Below are positions 23,879 through 33,105 of a stretch of 64,000 bases of DNA, one piece after another. This DNA is from UBA11524 sp963617205. GTDB lineage: Bacteria; Bacillota; Clostridia; Christensenellales; Aristaeellaceae. Where the stretch lies: positions 128,610 through 192,609 of the forward strand of contig CAVEOA010000003.1 in assembly GCA_963617205.1 (NCBI GenBank), in the 5' to 3' direction. Within the stretch, counting starts at the first letter, position 1; the number at the start of each line of letters is the position of its first letter. The position numbers were made by a program, and so were the translations under genes. The notes under the pieces were generated by a model, which searched no databases, was not told the DNA's origin, and worked only from the letters and a program-made list of their open reading frames with translations.

Positions 23879-25357
23879 TTACCTGCACCGTGCGCGGCGA
23901 ACCGCCGTCTGCCAGCCTGCCATCTTTTTCTCGCGGACGTCATCAGCCATCTGCGGCTCATAGCTCCTGCGCTTGAGCTGGTCAAGCACGGTCAGGTCGC
24001 AGATGCCCTCTGACAGACCCGCCGCGTATGCCGCGCCGATGCCGGACAGCTCCTCCGCATTCGGGACGCGCACCGGAATGCCGAGCAGATCGCTCTGGAA
24101 CTGCATCAGATAGGCGTTTCGGGTTGGACCGCCGTCTACGCGCAATTCCCCGATGTTCAGCTTTGCGCTCGTGCCCATGATGCGGACGACGTCGCTGATT
24201 TGATAGGCGATGCAGTCCAGCGCCGCACGGACAACCTCGTTTTTGCCGGTCGTTCGGCTCATGCCGCAGAGGATGGCGCGCGCGTCGTTGTCCCAGTAGG
24301 GGGCGCCCAAGCCGGAAAACGCGGGCACGAGATACGCGCTGTCCGCCGGATTGGCTGCGCGGGCAAGCGCTTCCGTTTCGCCCGGATTTGCAATCAGTCG
24401 GAGGTCGTCCTTGAGCCACGTGATGACTGCGCCGGTGTAATTGATGTTGCCTTCCAGCACATAATTCACCTTGCCGCCGATTTTCCACGCGATGGACGAC
24501 ACGACGCCCTCATCGGAGAACACAGGTGCTTCGCCGACATTCATCATGATGGACGAACCCGTGCCGTATGTTGCCTTCAGCATCCCCGGACGCAGGCAGC
24601 CCTGTCCGAACAGCGCGCCATGCGAGTCGCCCAGCACGCCGCGAATCGGAATCGGCTCATCCAGCCAGCCGTCAAAATCGGTTTCGCCGAAATCGCCGTC
24701 AGAATCCGTCACCGCCGCCATGCAGCCCGGCTCGATGCCGAAAAGTGCCAGCAGCTCATCATCCCACCGGAGCGTGCGGAGGTTGAACAGCTGCGTGCGC
24801 GAGGCATTCGAGTAATCCGTCTGATGGCGCTGCCCCTTCGTCAGGCGGTACACAAGGAAGCTGTCGATGGTGCCGACCGCAATTTCGCCGCGCCTTGCAC
24901 GCTCGGTCACGCCTGGCACATGGCGGAAAATCCATGCCAGCTTCGCCGCCGGAAAGTACGGCGAAAGGCGGATTCCGGTCTTGTCCTGCACGAGCCTTGC
25001 ACAGCCCTGCTTCTCCAGCTCCTCGCAGATCGCCGCGGCGCGTCCGCACTGCCAGACAATCGCGTTATAGACCGGCTTGCCCGTCTTTTTATCCCAGCAG
25101 ACGGACGTTTCGCGCTGATTGCTGATGCCCAGCACGGCGATTTCGCCCTTGTCGATGCCCGCCTTTTCGGTGACCATCCGCACGACGGCAAGCGTATTCT
25201 GCCAGATTTCCTCCACATCGTGCTCCACCCAGCCATGCTCGTCAATCAGTTGCCGATGCGGCTTGTCTGCGCGGCACAGGAGCGTGCCGTTCCGGTCAAA
25301 CAGCAGCGCCTTCGTGCCCTGCGTGCTCTGGTCGATGGATAGAACGTATTGCTTCAT
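23879..25357 (-). CDS. FGGY-family carbohydrate kinase, glycerol-kinase-like
   Basis: A 492-residue, two-domain FGGY kinase. It opens YVLSIDQSTQGTKALLFD (phosphate 1 loop) and follows GlpK closely: SNQRETSVCWDKKTGKP, NAIVWQC, SPYFPAAKLAW, DYSNASRTQLFN, TYGTGSS, and GGPTRNAYLMQFQSDLL. Glycerol-contacting Arg, Glu, Trp, Tyr and Asp of GlpK are present, but GlpK's GDQQ is GDSH, so the Gln contact is replaced by Ser. With the split transketolase and isomerase in the operon, the substrate may be a branched or unusual ketopentose (for example apulose) rather than glycerol. GAGGTG precedes the ATG. Confidence 0.88.
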   Translation of the reverse strand: MKQYVLSIDQSTQGTKALLFDRNGTLLCRADKPHRQLIDEHGWVEHDVEEIWQNTLAVVRMVTEKAGIDKGEIAVLGISNQRETSVCWDKKTGKPVYNAIVWQCGRAAAICEELEKQGCARLVQDKTGIRLSPYFPAAKLAWIFRHVPGVTERARRGEIAVGTIDSFLVYRLTKGQRHQTDYSNASRTQLFNLRTLRWDDELLALFGIEPGCMAAVTDSDGDFGETDFDGWLDEPIPIRGVLGDSHGALFGQGCLRPGMLKATYGTGSSIMMNVGEAPVFSDEGVVSSIAWKIGGKVNYVLEGNINYTGAVITWLKDDLRLIANPGETEALARAANPADSAYLVPAFSGLGAPYWDNDARAILCGMSRTTGKNEVVRAALDCIAYQISDVVRIMGTSAKLNIGELRVDGGPTRNAYLMQFQSDLLGIPVRVPNAEELSGIGAAYAAGLSEGICDLTVLDQLKRRSYEPQMADDVREKKMAGWQTAVRRARCR

Positions 25358-25422
25358 GGTTCACCTCGTTCATAGACCCGATGATGGCAGCACCGCCACT
25401 GCGCAGTGTTGCCATCATCCGT

Positions 25423-26355
25423 TTATTTCAGCGCATTGCGAACCGTATCGGCAATGCCCTGACCATTCAGTCCGTAATAGTCAAATACCTGCTTGGACGT
25501 GCCGGTGATGACCGGTGCATCCGGCAGCGCGAGATTGATGACGCGCATGGGGTCGTTCGCGCTGATAACCTGCGCGACTGCCGCACCCAGTCCGCCAAAC
25601 GGCGCATGCTCTTCGACCGTCACAACGAGCTTCTTGCCCTTTGCCGCCTTCAGCAGCCCCTCCTTGTCCAGAGGCTTCACGCAGTACATGTCCAGCGCCG
25701 TGGTCGAAATGCCCTCTGCGTTCAGCATTGCTGCCGCTTCCCTGATGGGGTATACCATTTCACCGCAGGCGACAAGCAGCACGTCGCTGCCTTCGCTCAG
25801 GACGGTCGCCCTGTCCATCTCGAAGGGAACATCGTTCTCCTCGTAGACGTCCTCGACCGGATTTCTGCCAAGGCGGATATACGCCGTCTGCTCATCCCTC
25901 AGCAGCGCCTCAAACAGCTTGCGCGTCTGATGGCGGTCGGAAGGCAGATATACGCGCATGCCCGGAATGGCGGACATTGCGGCGATATCCTGTGCGGAAT
26001 GATGCGTCATGCCCAGCGCGCCGTAGCTGATGCCGCCGGAAATGCCGACCAGCTTGACATTCGTGTTGGAATAAGCGCAGTCCACCTTGCACTGCTCGTA
26101 GCTTCGCGTCGAAATGAAGGATGCGGGCGACACGGCGAACGCCTTCTTGCCGCAGGACGCCATGCCGGCGGCGACGCTCACCAGATTCTGCTCGGCAATG
26201 CCGATTTCGACAAACTGCTCCGGATACGTGTCGGCATAGGAGGTCAAAGAGGCGCTGCCGCGGCTGTCGCTGCAAAGGACAACAACATTCCTGTCCTTCG
26301 CGGCGGCTTCCTTGAGCACCTCGCACATGACGGCGCGGTTTGCAATCTTGTTCAT
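25423..26355 (-). CDS. Transketolase-like protein, C-terminal (pyrimidine-binding) subunit
   Basis: A 310-residue protein equal to the middle and C-terminal domains of transketolase. IANRAVMCEVLKEAA begins the Pyr domain; the catalytic Glu is in FVEIGIAEQNLVSVAAGMA (about residues 50-68); GLGAAVAQVISAN and the C-terminal domain follow. It needs the N-terminal subunit for the PP-binding site. Its ATG overlaps the stop of that gene by four bases. Split transketolases occur in ordinary pentose metabolism and in special pathways such as apulose 4-phosphate transketolase (AptA/AptB, EC 2.2.1.13); operon context favours a special role here. Confidence 0.92.
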   Translation of the reverse strand: MNKIANRAVMCEVLKEAAAKDRNVVVLCSDSRGSASLTSYADTYPEQFVEIGIAEQNLVSVAAGMASCGKKAFAVSPASFISTRSYEQCKVDCAYSNTNVKLVGISGGISYGALGMTHHSAQDIAAMSAIPGMRVYLPSDRHQTRKLFEALLRDEQTAYIRLGRNPVEDVYEENDVPFEMDRATVLSEGSDVLLVACGEMVYPIREAAAMLNAEGISTTALDMYCVKPLDKEGLLKAAKGKKLVVTVEEHAPFGGLGAAVAQVISANDPMRVINLALPDAPVITGTSKQVFDYYGLNGQGIADTVRNALK

Positions 26356-27179
26356 GCCTTCAGCGCCTCCTTTCTTTCTGCAAGCTCCTTGGTGATGATC
26401 GCGTATTCCTCCGCGTTCGGGAGATGATGGTGCCAGCCCGCCTTGTTCTCCATGATGGCGGCGCCCTTGCCCTTGACGGTATTCGCGATGATGACGGTCG
26501 GCATCCCCTTCGTGCTTTCCGCCTCATCAAAGGCAGCATTCAGCGCGTCAATGTCGTTGCCGTCCTTGAGCTCAATCACATGCCAGCCGAATGCGGCAAA
26601 GCGTGCGGCGAGGTCGCCGGGCGACATGACCTGCTCGGTCGTGCCGGAAATTTGCAGGTGATTGCGGTCGACAACGGCGCAGAGGTTGTCCAGCTTGTAA
26701 TGTCCGGCTGACATTGCGCCTTCCCAAACGGAGCCTTCCGCCAGCTCACCGTCGCCCATCAGGGTGTACACGCGGTAATCGCGCTTGTCCATTCTGCCTG
26801 CGAGCGCCATGCCGACGCACACGGACAGCCCGTGACCCAGCGAACCGGAATTCATTTCGATGCCCGGCAGCGTGTTGTGCGGATGACCGATGTACTCCGA
26901 GCCGAACTTCGAGAACTGTGCCTTAACCTCGTTGATATCGAGAAAGCCCTTGTCCGCCAGCACCGCGTAGAGCGTCTCCACGCAGTGTCCCTTTGAGAGC
27001 ACGAAGCGGTCGCGACCAGGGTCCTTCTGACGGTCGGGCGACACGTTCATGCGGCTGTAGAGCGTCAGGATGATTTCCATGCAGCTCATGTCGCCGCCGA
27101 TGTGTCCGCCGCCGCCAGCCATGATGATGTCCACCACGTCCTGACGCAGATCATACGCCTTTACAGCTAATGCATTCAT
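26352..27179 (-). CDS. Transketolase-like protein, N-terminal (TPP-binding) subunit
   Basis: A 275-residue PP domain of transketolase. The thiamine diphosphate/Mg motif is MGDGELAEGSVWEGAM...CAVVDRNHLQ (about residues 143-180), with GGGGHIGGDMSCMEI and KGHCVETLYAVLADKG earlier. It acts with the next gene product to move two-carbon units between sugars. I use the ATG at 27179 because GAGGTG lies six bases upstream; a GTG at 27185 overlapping the isomerase stop is possible. Tight overlaps on both sides show co-translation with the isomerase-like gene and the C-terminal subunit. Confidence 0.92.
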   Translation of the reverse strand: MNALAVKAYDLRQDVVDIIMAGGGGHIGGDMSCMEIILTLYSRMNVSPDRQKDPGRDRFVLSKGHCVETLYAVLADKGFLDINEVKAQFSKFGSEYIGHPHNTLPGIEMNSGSLGHGLSVCVGMALAGRMDKRDYRVYTLMGDGELAEGSVWEGAMSAGHYKLDNLCAVVDRNHLQISGTTEQVMSPGDLAARFAAFGWHVIELKDGNDIDALNAAFDEAESTKGMPTVIIANTVKGKGAAIMENKAGWHHHLPNAEEYAIITKELAERKEALKA

Positions 27180-27181
27180 GT

Positions 27182-28606
27182 TCACACCTCGTCAAACGTT
27201 ACGTCTTCGCCGTGCAGATACGCCTTGACCTTGTCCTCGATGGGGTCGTAGAGGTCGGGCGTCATGCCCAGATACTTGCACGCCTCGTACACCACCGGCA
27301 CGACGTCGCCGTGAATCGCCGCCACGTGATGGATGTACGGACCCTCGACCACCTTCGCCTCGAGGCGCTTCAGGTTGTTGACCTCCACCCACACGTAGGT
27401 GCCGCGCGTCCAGGGTCCGTCGATGCCGCGTGCATGACCGAGCAGCACGGAGTACTTGCCGTCGTCGCCGTCAAAGCGGACAAGGCTCATCAATCCGTGC
27501 TTCGCCTCGGCGCTGACCGCACCGTTCTGCGGGAAGGCAACCGGCACGCAGATGGTGGGCTTCTCCTTCGCCACGGAAATCGGCCACGGACCGCAGTGCT
27601 GCAGCAGCTCGCCGTTCTCGTTATCCGGATGGCGAACCGTCCAGTCGGAGAACATGACGCGGCGCTCATTCATGGACGCAGCCTCCGCCATCAGCTGGGA
27701 AATCGCGCCGTGAATATCCGTTTCGCACACGACCGGAATGCCCTCTTCATTCAGCAGCGCATTCGCCGCGCACGGCATGATGTTGATCTCGCTCTGCAGC
27801 GCGTTCCAGCACTGGATGGCGATGGCATTGCAGCCGTACTTCTCCGCCAGCGCCTTCATGGCGACCTTCAGCTCTGCCACGCGATGGAGGCTGTCCTCCT
27901 CAATCTTGCAGATCATGTTTCCCTTGCAGTAGCCAACGACCTTCTCGACCTCGGTTTTCTCCTCGCGCCATTTCTTCATTTCGGCGTAGAGCTCGGGCAG
28001 CGGAATCGGCGACAGCTGGATGTTGAACTTCTCCAGCAGCTCGCCCTCGTTGCACATGGTGCTCCAGAAGTCGAACGGGCGCGGACCGATTTGCAGGATG
28101 CGCGTATGGCGCAGCACCTTCACCACGTTGCAGACGGCGAGGAAGTCGCGGATGCCGCGTTCAAACTCAGGATCCGTCAGATTGCAGTTGTTCATGTAGG
28201 TGAAGGGAATATGGAAGCGGCGAAGCACCTTGCCCGTCGCGAACAGACCGCACTGGCTGTCGCGCAGGCGCATGCCGTTCTCATCGGGGCGCTCATCACG
28301 CGGCCCCCAGAGCAGCACGGGCACATTCAGCTCCTTGGCAAGGCGCGCGCACTCGTATTCCGTGCCGAAATTCGCGTGCGGCAGGAACAAACCGTCGACC
28401 TTCTCGCGCTTGAACTTCTCGGCAATGGCGTACATGCCCTTGTCGTCAAAGAGCAGCCCTTCCTCGTTGATATCGTCAATATCCACGAAGTCGATGCCCA
28501 GCTCGCGCAGGCGGTCCGCCGTCAATCCGCGGTACACCACCGCTGCCGGCGCGCTGAAGATAGCTCGGCGAGTCGGAGCAAAGCCTAATTTGATATTCGC
28601 TTTCAT
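27182..28606 (-). CDS. L-fucose/L-arabinose isomerase-like protein
   Basis: A 474-residue protein of the fucose isomerase-like superfamily. The N-terminal Rossmann-like part shows KVDGLFLPHANFGTEYECAR and VPVLLWGPRDE; the C-terminal part has CNAIAIQCWNAL, VPVVCETDIHGA, which supplies Glu and Asp metal ligands in this fold, FSDWTVRHPDN and a late His in IHHVAAIHGD. Such proteins interconvert aldoses and ketoses with Mn. It is shorter than E. coli FucI (about 590), so the sugar is likely smaller or different. FucU, the mutarotase partner of FucI, is in the same regulon. GAGGAAA precedes the ATG. Confidence 0.82.
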   Translation of the reverse strand: MKANIKLGFAPTRRAIFSAPAAVVYRGLTADRLRELGIDFVDIDDINEEGLLFDDKGMYAIAEKFKREKVDGLFLPHANFGTEYECARLAKELNVPVLLWGPRDERPDENGMRLRDSQCGLFATGKVLRRFHIPFTYMNNCNLTDPEFERGIRDFLAVCNVVKVLRHTRILQIGPRPFDFWSTMCNEGELLEKFNIQLSPIPLPELYAEMKKWREEKTEVEKVVGYCKGNMICKIEEDSLHRVAELKVAMKALAEKYGCNAIAIQCWNALQSEINIMPCAANALLNEEGIPVVCETDIHGAISQLMAEAASMNERRVMFSDWTVRHPDNENGELLQHCGPWPISVAKEKPTICVPVAFPQNGAVSAEAKHGLMSLVRFDGDDGKYSVLLGHARGIDGPWTRGTYVWVEVNNLKRLEAKVVEGPYIHHVAAIHGDVVPVVYEACKYLGMTPDLYDPIEDKVKAYLHGEDVTFDEV

Positions 28607-28648
28607 GGGAATTTCCTCGCTTTCCTCCCGATTGATGTGTGACAGGGA

Positions 28649-29677
28649 TTACTTCATTTCGTTGCGGGTCTGCAGCGCCATCTTCGCCTGCAGCTTGCGC
28701 TGGGTCTGGTCGATGACGACTGCCAGAATGATAACGATGCCGCGGATTACCTTCTGCCAGAACTCGCTGACGCCGCACATCGTCATGCCGTCGTTGATGA
28801 CGCCGATGACGAATGCGCCGACAATCGTGCCGACAATCGTGCCGGAGCCGCCAGCCATGGACGTGCCGCCCAGAACCGTCGCCGCGATGGCGTTCATTTC
28901 CCAGCCGTCGCCGGAGTTCGGATGAGCCGCGTTGATCTGCGCCGTGTTGATCAGACCAATCCACGCCGCGCAGAAGCCGGAGATGACATACACGAGAATC
29001 TTGACGCGGTCAGCGCGGATGCCGGAGAGCTTTGCGGACTTTTCATTGCCGCCGACAGCCAGAATGTGCCAGCCGGTCGCCGTGCGCTTGAGCAGCACCG
29101 CCGCGATGATGGAAAGCACCGCGAAGACGTAAATGCCCGCCGGAACGCCGAGCCAGTCAGAGCCGAGCGCCTTGAAGCCGGTGTTGCCCAGCGCTTCATA
29201 GCCAGCCAGCTTGGTGAAGGTCGAGCCGCCGGAGCGCAGGTTTGCAAAGCCGCGGCAAATATACATGGTGCCCAGCGTCGCGATGAAGGCGGCAACCTTC
29301 AGCTTCGTGATAATCAGACCGTTGATGGCGCCGACGAGGCAGCCGAACGCCAGCATCAGCACGATGATGGCAGGGACGGAGAAGTAAATCGTCTTGCCGC
29401 CGATGGTAAGCCCTTCCTGAAGGAGACCGCCGGCAAGCATGCCGACCAGACCGACCACGGCGCCGACAGACAGGTCAATGCCGCCGGTGATGATGACGAA
29501 CGTCATGCCAAGCGCCAGAATGCCGTACAGGGCAACGTGCTTGGCGACCATCGTGAGGGTAGAGAGCTGCAGGAACGAGGGAGACGCGATACTGAAGAAG
29601 ATGACGAGGAGAATCAGCACGATAAAGGTACGACCCTTCAGCAGCGTCATCAGCAGCTGATTGTTATTCTTTTTCAT
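28649..29677 (-). CDS. Sugar ABC transporter permease, RbsC family
   Basis: A 342-residue polytopic permease (BPD_transp_2). The family core is clear: MTFVIITGGIDLSVGAVVGLVGMLAGG (about residues 57-83), GLIITKLKVAAFIATLGTMYICRGFANL, and NEKSAKLSGIRADRVKILVYVISG, GEG/GDGWEMNAIAATVLGGTSMAGGSG. It forms the membrane channel for a monosaccharide with RbsA. I chose the ATG giving MKKNNNQLLMTLLKG; the frame is open 38 more codons upstream into rbsA but without a ribosome site. Spacing to rbsA is 23 bases. Confidence 0.94.
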   Translation of the reverse strand: MKKNNNQLLMTLLKGRTFIVLILLVIFFSIASPSFLQLSTLTMVAKHVALYGILALGMTFVIITGGIDLSVGAVVGLVGMLAGGLLQEGLTIGGKTIYFSVPAIIVLMLAFGCLVGAINGLIITKLKVAAFIATLGTMYICRGFANLRSGGSTFTKLAGYEALGNTGFKALGSDWLGVPAGIYVFAVLSIIAAVLLKRTATGWHILAVGGNEKSAKLSGIRADRVKILVYVISGFCAAWIGLINTAQINAAHPNSGDGWEMNAIAATVLGGTSMAGGSGTIVGTIVGAFVIGVINDGMTMCGVSEFWQKVIRGIVIILAVVIDQTQRKLQAKMALQTRNEMK

Positions 29678-29700
29678 TTTATTACCCACTCCATTTCCGC

Positions 29701-31239
29701 TCAAGCTTTTTTGCCGGTAGCAAGGCCAGCGTAGGACGCACGGACGAGATTGTCCTCCGTGATGTCGTCGCCGGAGAGTTCCGCGGTGCACTTGCCGTTG
29801 GACAGCACGTAGATGCGGTCAGCGACAGCCATGATTTCCTTCAGTTCGGAGGAAATGACGATGATGGACAATCCGCGTTCCGAGAATTCATGGATGATTT
29901 CAAAGACCTCTGTCTTTGCGCCGATATCGATGCCGCGCGAAGGCTCATCCATCAGCAGGACGGTCGGATTCGTCATCAACCCCTTCGCGATAACCACCTT
30001 CTGCTGGTTGCCGCCGGAAAGGGACAAAATCGGCAGATGCTTGTCCGCCACCTTGATGTGCAGGTCCCTGATCTTGTCATCGACCGCCTTCTCTTCCTCC
30101 TTGAAGTTGAGCAGACCGCCGCGTGCAAACTTCTTCAATGAAGACAGCGACGCATTCTTGCAGATGTCAAGGCTCTGCACCTGCCCCTGAAGCTGACGGT
30201 CCTCCGGCACGATGGCGAAGCCTGCCTTCATCTGGTCGGCGATGGTGCCGATCTTCATGGGCTTGCCCATGTAGACGACCTCGCCCGTATGCTCCGGATG
30301 CATCCCCATCAGGCACTCGAACAGCTCGCTGCGTCCGGCGCCCAGCAGACCGTAGATGCCCAGCACCTCGCCCTTCTTGAGGTTCATGCTTACATCATCC
30401 AGCAGCCAGCCGCCGCCGGTCTTCGGCAGGCTCATGTGCTTAAGCTCCAGCACCGTCTCCGCCTTCGTCAGGTCAATGGAGCGCTCGAAGCGGTGATACT
30501 GCGTATTCTTGCCGACCATGTTCTCGACAATCCACGGCAGATTGATGTCCTTCACGTCCGCATCCGCCACGTACCTGCCATCGCGCAGGATGGTCACGTG
30601 GTCGCCGATTTCCATGATTTCTTCCAATCGGTGAGAAATGTAGACGATGGACAGCCCCTGCGCAATCAGCTCGCGCATGATCTTGAACAGCACCTTCACC
30701 TCCGCCGCGGACAGCGAGGAGGTCGGCTCGTCCATGATCAGCACGCGCAGGTCGTTTTCCACCAGATTGCGGGCAATTTCGACCATCTGCTGCTGACCGA
30801 CGCGCAGATCCCCCACCAGCGTTTCCGGCGGAATCTCATGCTCGAGTTGCTTCAGGACGACCTTCGCGCCTTCAAGATGCTGCTTGTCGTCCAGAAAGAG
30901 TCCTTTTTTCTTCTCGTGGCACATGAAGATGTTCTGCGCCACGGTCAGGTTCTGGAACAGGCTCAGCTCCTGATGGATGATGCCGATGCCCTTTGCACGG
31001 GCGGCGTTGGTATCCTTGAAGGAAACCTCCTTGCCGTCCATGTACATCTTGCCGCTTGTCGGCTGCTCGATGCCGGCAATCATCTTCATCAGCGTGCTCT
31101 TGCCTGCGCCGTTTTCGCCGATCAGCACGTTCACCTTGCCCTTAAGCAGATCAAAGGAAACCTGATCGAGCGCCTTGGTGCCGGGATATACCTTATCGAT
31201 TTTTTCGCAGTGCAGCACTACATTCGGATCATCAAACAT
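29701..31239 (-). CDS. Sugar ABC transporter ATP-binding protein, RbsA family
   Basis: A 512-residue protein with two fused nucleotide-binding domains. Domain 1 has Walker A GENGAGKSTLMKM (about 37-49), the signature VGQQQMVEIARNL and Walker B VLIMDEPTSSL. Domain 2 has the degenerate Walker A GLLGAGRSELFECLMG usual for RbsA/XylG/MglA, and a complete signature LSGGNQQKVVIAKGL with LLMDEPSRGIDIG. It energises uptake of a monosaccharide through RbsC. CGGAGGTG precedes the ATG. DUF2291 lies 12 bases upstream. Confidence 0.95.
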   Translation of the reverse strand: MFDDPNVVLHCEKIDKVYPGTKALDQVSFDLLKGKVNVLIGENGAGKSTLMKMIAGIEQPTSGKMYMDGKEVSFKDTNAARAKGIGIIHQELSLFQNLTVAQNIFMCHEKKKGLFLDDKQHLEGAKVVLKQLEHEIPPETLVGDLRVGQQQMVEIARNLVENDLRVLIMDEPTSSLSAAEVKVLFKIMRELIAQGLSIVYISHRLEEIMEIGDHVTILRDGRYVADADVKDINLPWIVENMVGKNTQYHRFERSIDLTKAETVLELKHMSLPKTGGGWLLDDVSMNLKKGEVLGIYGLLGAGRSELFECLMGMHPEHTGEVVYMGKPMKIGTIADQMKAGFAIVPEDRQLQGQVQSLDICKNASLSSLKKFARGGLLNFKEEEKAVDDKIRDLHIKVADKHLPILSLSGGNQQKVVIAKGLMTNPTVLLMDEPSRGIDIGAKTEVFEIIHEFSERGLSIIVISSELKEIMAVADRIYVLSNGKCTAELSGDDITEDNLVRASYAGLATGKKA

Positions 31240-31251
31240 GGTGCACCTCCG

Positions 31252-31854
31252 TTATTCAATCGACATGCTCACCGGCGTAATGGTCACGGTTGTGCCGGAA
31301 GCGGTGGCTGCGCCGACGATGGTCACGGTCTTGCCCTGAATGGATTCATCGATGCTCAGGGGCGTCACGACGTTGGCGTAGGACTGGTCATTCAATGCCT
31401 TGGCGTACTGGCTCCATTCGGTCTGGTTCGTGAAGTCGTTCGTCAGGGACTTTGCGGTCTGCGTGTCGCGCAGCGCGGTGTTGGTGGATGTGTAAATGCT
31501 GCCCAGCTCAACAACGAATACAACGTCTCCCGTATAGCCGTCCGGTACAACGGTGATGCTGTTCTTCTTGCCCGTCGCCTTGGAGGAATATTCCGCGACG
31601 GTGCCCTTGACGGTTACAGCGGTGCCCAGCCCGAGCGTGCTCTTGTCCAGCGTCTCAATCGTTGTGATGTCAACCGCCTTGCCGGTAATTTCGCTGACGA
31701 CATTGTCCCAGTCGCCGCTGGAGCTCGACTGCGCATCGAATACAACCACGCCGGTATACTGGCTTTCGGTGCCCTTATCGATGACCTTCATGTTGCATAC
31801 AACGAAGACAATCAGCACAACCGCGATGATAATCCAAATCAATTTCTTTTTCAT
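31252..31854 (-). CDS. DUF2291 family membrane-anchored protein
   Basis: A 200-residue protein with one N-terminal membrane helix (KKLIWIIIAVVLIVFVVC) and an extracellular part starting MKVIDKG, with KAVDITTIE, GTAVTVKGTVAEYSSKA, ITVVPDGYTGDVVFVVELG and a final region QGKTVTIVGAAT. This matches DUF2291, a family almost always placed in RbsABC-type sugar operons, function unknown; an accessory of the transporter is likely. The C at residue 20 follows VFVV, a poor lipobox, so anchoring is probably by the helix. It sits between rbsB and rbsA, separated from rbsB by a long hairpin. Confidence 0.83.
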   Translation of the reverse strand: MKKKLIWIIIAVVLIVFVVCNMKVIDKGTESQYTGVVVFDAQSSSSGDWDNVVSEITGKAVDITTIETLDKSTLGLGTAVTVKGTVAEYSSKATGKKNSITVVPDGYTGDVVFVVELGSIYTSTNTALRDTQTAKSLTNDFTNQTEWSQYAKALNDQSYANVVTPLSIDESIQGKTVTIVGAATASGTTVTITPVSMSIE

Positions 31855-32009
31855 GTCTGGCGTTCTCCTTCAAGCTTCAAGGTTCCGCAATGCGGACAGG
31901 GTAACACTGCACAAACGAGCGATACCTTACTGATTAGGAAGTTTCTGTGTCAGACGGCGCAAAGGGCACATCCAGCGATTCCGCTGATCTGTGCGGTGCT
32001 GCCCCATTA

Positions 32010-32064
32010 GAAAGGGGTGGAAGCGCCAAAGTGTCAGGCACTTCTCGGACGCTCCCACCCTTTC
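32010..32064 (-). terminator. Intra-operon hairpin between binding protein and transporter genes
   Basis: A long imperfect stem (GAAAGGGGTGGAAGCG with CGCTCCCACCCTTTC) encloses an inner AAGTG/CACTT hairpin. No T-run follows on the minus strand, so it is more likely an mRNA-stabilising or partial-stop structure that raises binding protein output above the transporter. Confidence 0.6.
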
Positions 32065-32088
32065 CGTTCTACATGTTAATCTTGTTGA

Positions 32089-33036
32089 TCACTCGCCGGT
32101 GTAGACGAAGGAATTCAGGTACTCGACGTTGTCGATGGTGATCGCAACGCACTCGACCAGCTGCTTCTCGGATTCGGGCTTCACGCCGTTCTCGATGTAG
32201 TTGACAGCCTGCTCAATCGCCATTTCGGTGATCTTAGCAATCTGCTGCAGCGCGGTGCCGACCATCTGGCCGTTCTTGATGTAGGTGCCGGCGTCGTCAG
32301 AGCCATCCAGACCGATGATCTTGATGTCGGTGCGGCCAGCGTCGATGCAAGCCTGAGCAGCGCCGCAAGCCATGGTGTCGTTGCCGCAGATGATGCCGGT
32401 GATTTCCGGATGCGCCTGCAGGATGGCTTCGGTCTTGCTGTAGCCTTCCGTCTGGCTCCAGTTGGCGGACTGCTGAGCAACCATCTCAAGGCCGTCGTAC
32501 TGGTCGATAACGGAGTGATAGTTCTCGGAACGGACTTGGCAGTTGGTGTCAGATTCCAGACCGAGCAGCTCAGCGTACTTGCCTTCGTAGTTCATGGCCT
32601 CGACCCACTTCTCAGCGATCGCGGCAGCGCCCTGCGCGTTGTCCGCAACGATCTGAGCCAGCGCCAGACCGGTTTCGTTGATTTCGCGGTCAATCAGCAC
32701 CACGGGGATGCCGGCTTCGTTCGCCTTGCGGACAGCCTCGATGGAAGCATCAGCGCCGGCGTTGTCGCAGATGATGGCGACGGCCTTGTCGTTGATGGCA
32801 GCCTCAAACAGCTCCAGCTGCTTGGCGGCGTCGTCGTCATGGGAGAAGCACTTTGCGGTGTAGCCGAGCTCTTCAACCTTGGGTGCGCCGACGATCTGCT
32901 CGGTGGCGAAGAAGGGGTTCGAGGTGGACGGGGTGATGATGTAGATGATGCCCTTGGATTCCGTCTCAGCGGATGCCAGGGAAACCATGCCGATGACCAT
33001 CATCATGGCGAGAACGAGAGCAACGATTTTCTTCAT
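32089..33036 (-). CDS. Periplasmic-type sugar-binding protein, RbsB family
   Basis: A 315-residue type I solute-binding protein (Peripla_BP_4). The signal peptide MKKIVALVLAMMMVIGMVSL ends ASA and the mature part starts ETESKGIIYIITPSTSNPFF. Family landmarks: NDKAVAIICDNAGADASIEAV, IPVVLIDREIN, GIICGNDTMACGAAQA, IIGLDGSDDAGTYIKNG. Conserved Asn, Arg and Asp residues fit a pyranose or furanose ligand. There is no lipobox cysteine, which is odd for a monoderm Firmicute. AAAGGAGG precedes the ATG. It follows the LacI gene by 69 bases. Confidence 0.93.
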   Translation of the reverse strand: MKKIVALVLAMMMVIGMVSLASAETESKGIIYIITPSTSNPFFATEQIVGAPKVEELGYTAKCFSHDDDAAKQLELFEAAINDKAVAIICDNAGADASIEAVRKANEAGIPVVLIDREINETGLALAQIVADNAQGAAAIAEKWVEAMNYEGKYAELLGLESDTNCQVRSENYHSVIDQYDGLEMVAQQSANWSQTEGYSKTEAILQAHPEITGIICGNDTMACGAAQACIDAGRTDIKIIGLDGSDDAGTYIKNGQMVGTALQQIAKITEMAIEQAVNYIENGVKPESEKQLVECVAITIDNVEYLNSFVYTGE

Positions 33037-33105
33037 GGGGATATCCTCCTTTATTTTTTAGTCCTCTCTGAGGACTTTGGAGCGTAGGGGAATGAGGAAA
33101 CCGGT

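Noticed and set aside
23879..25357. Plain glycerol kinase
   Set aside because: Very GlpK-like, but the GDQQ substrate motif is GDSH and the operon is a pentose-type regulon without glycerol genes, so I kept a general FGGY call.
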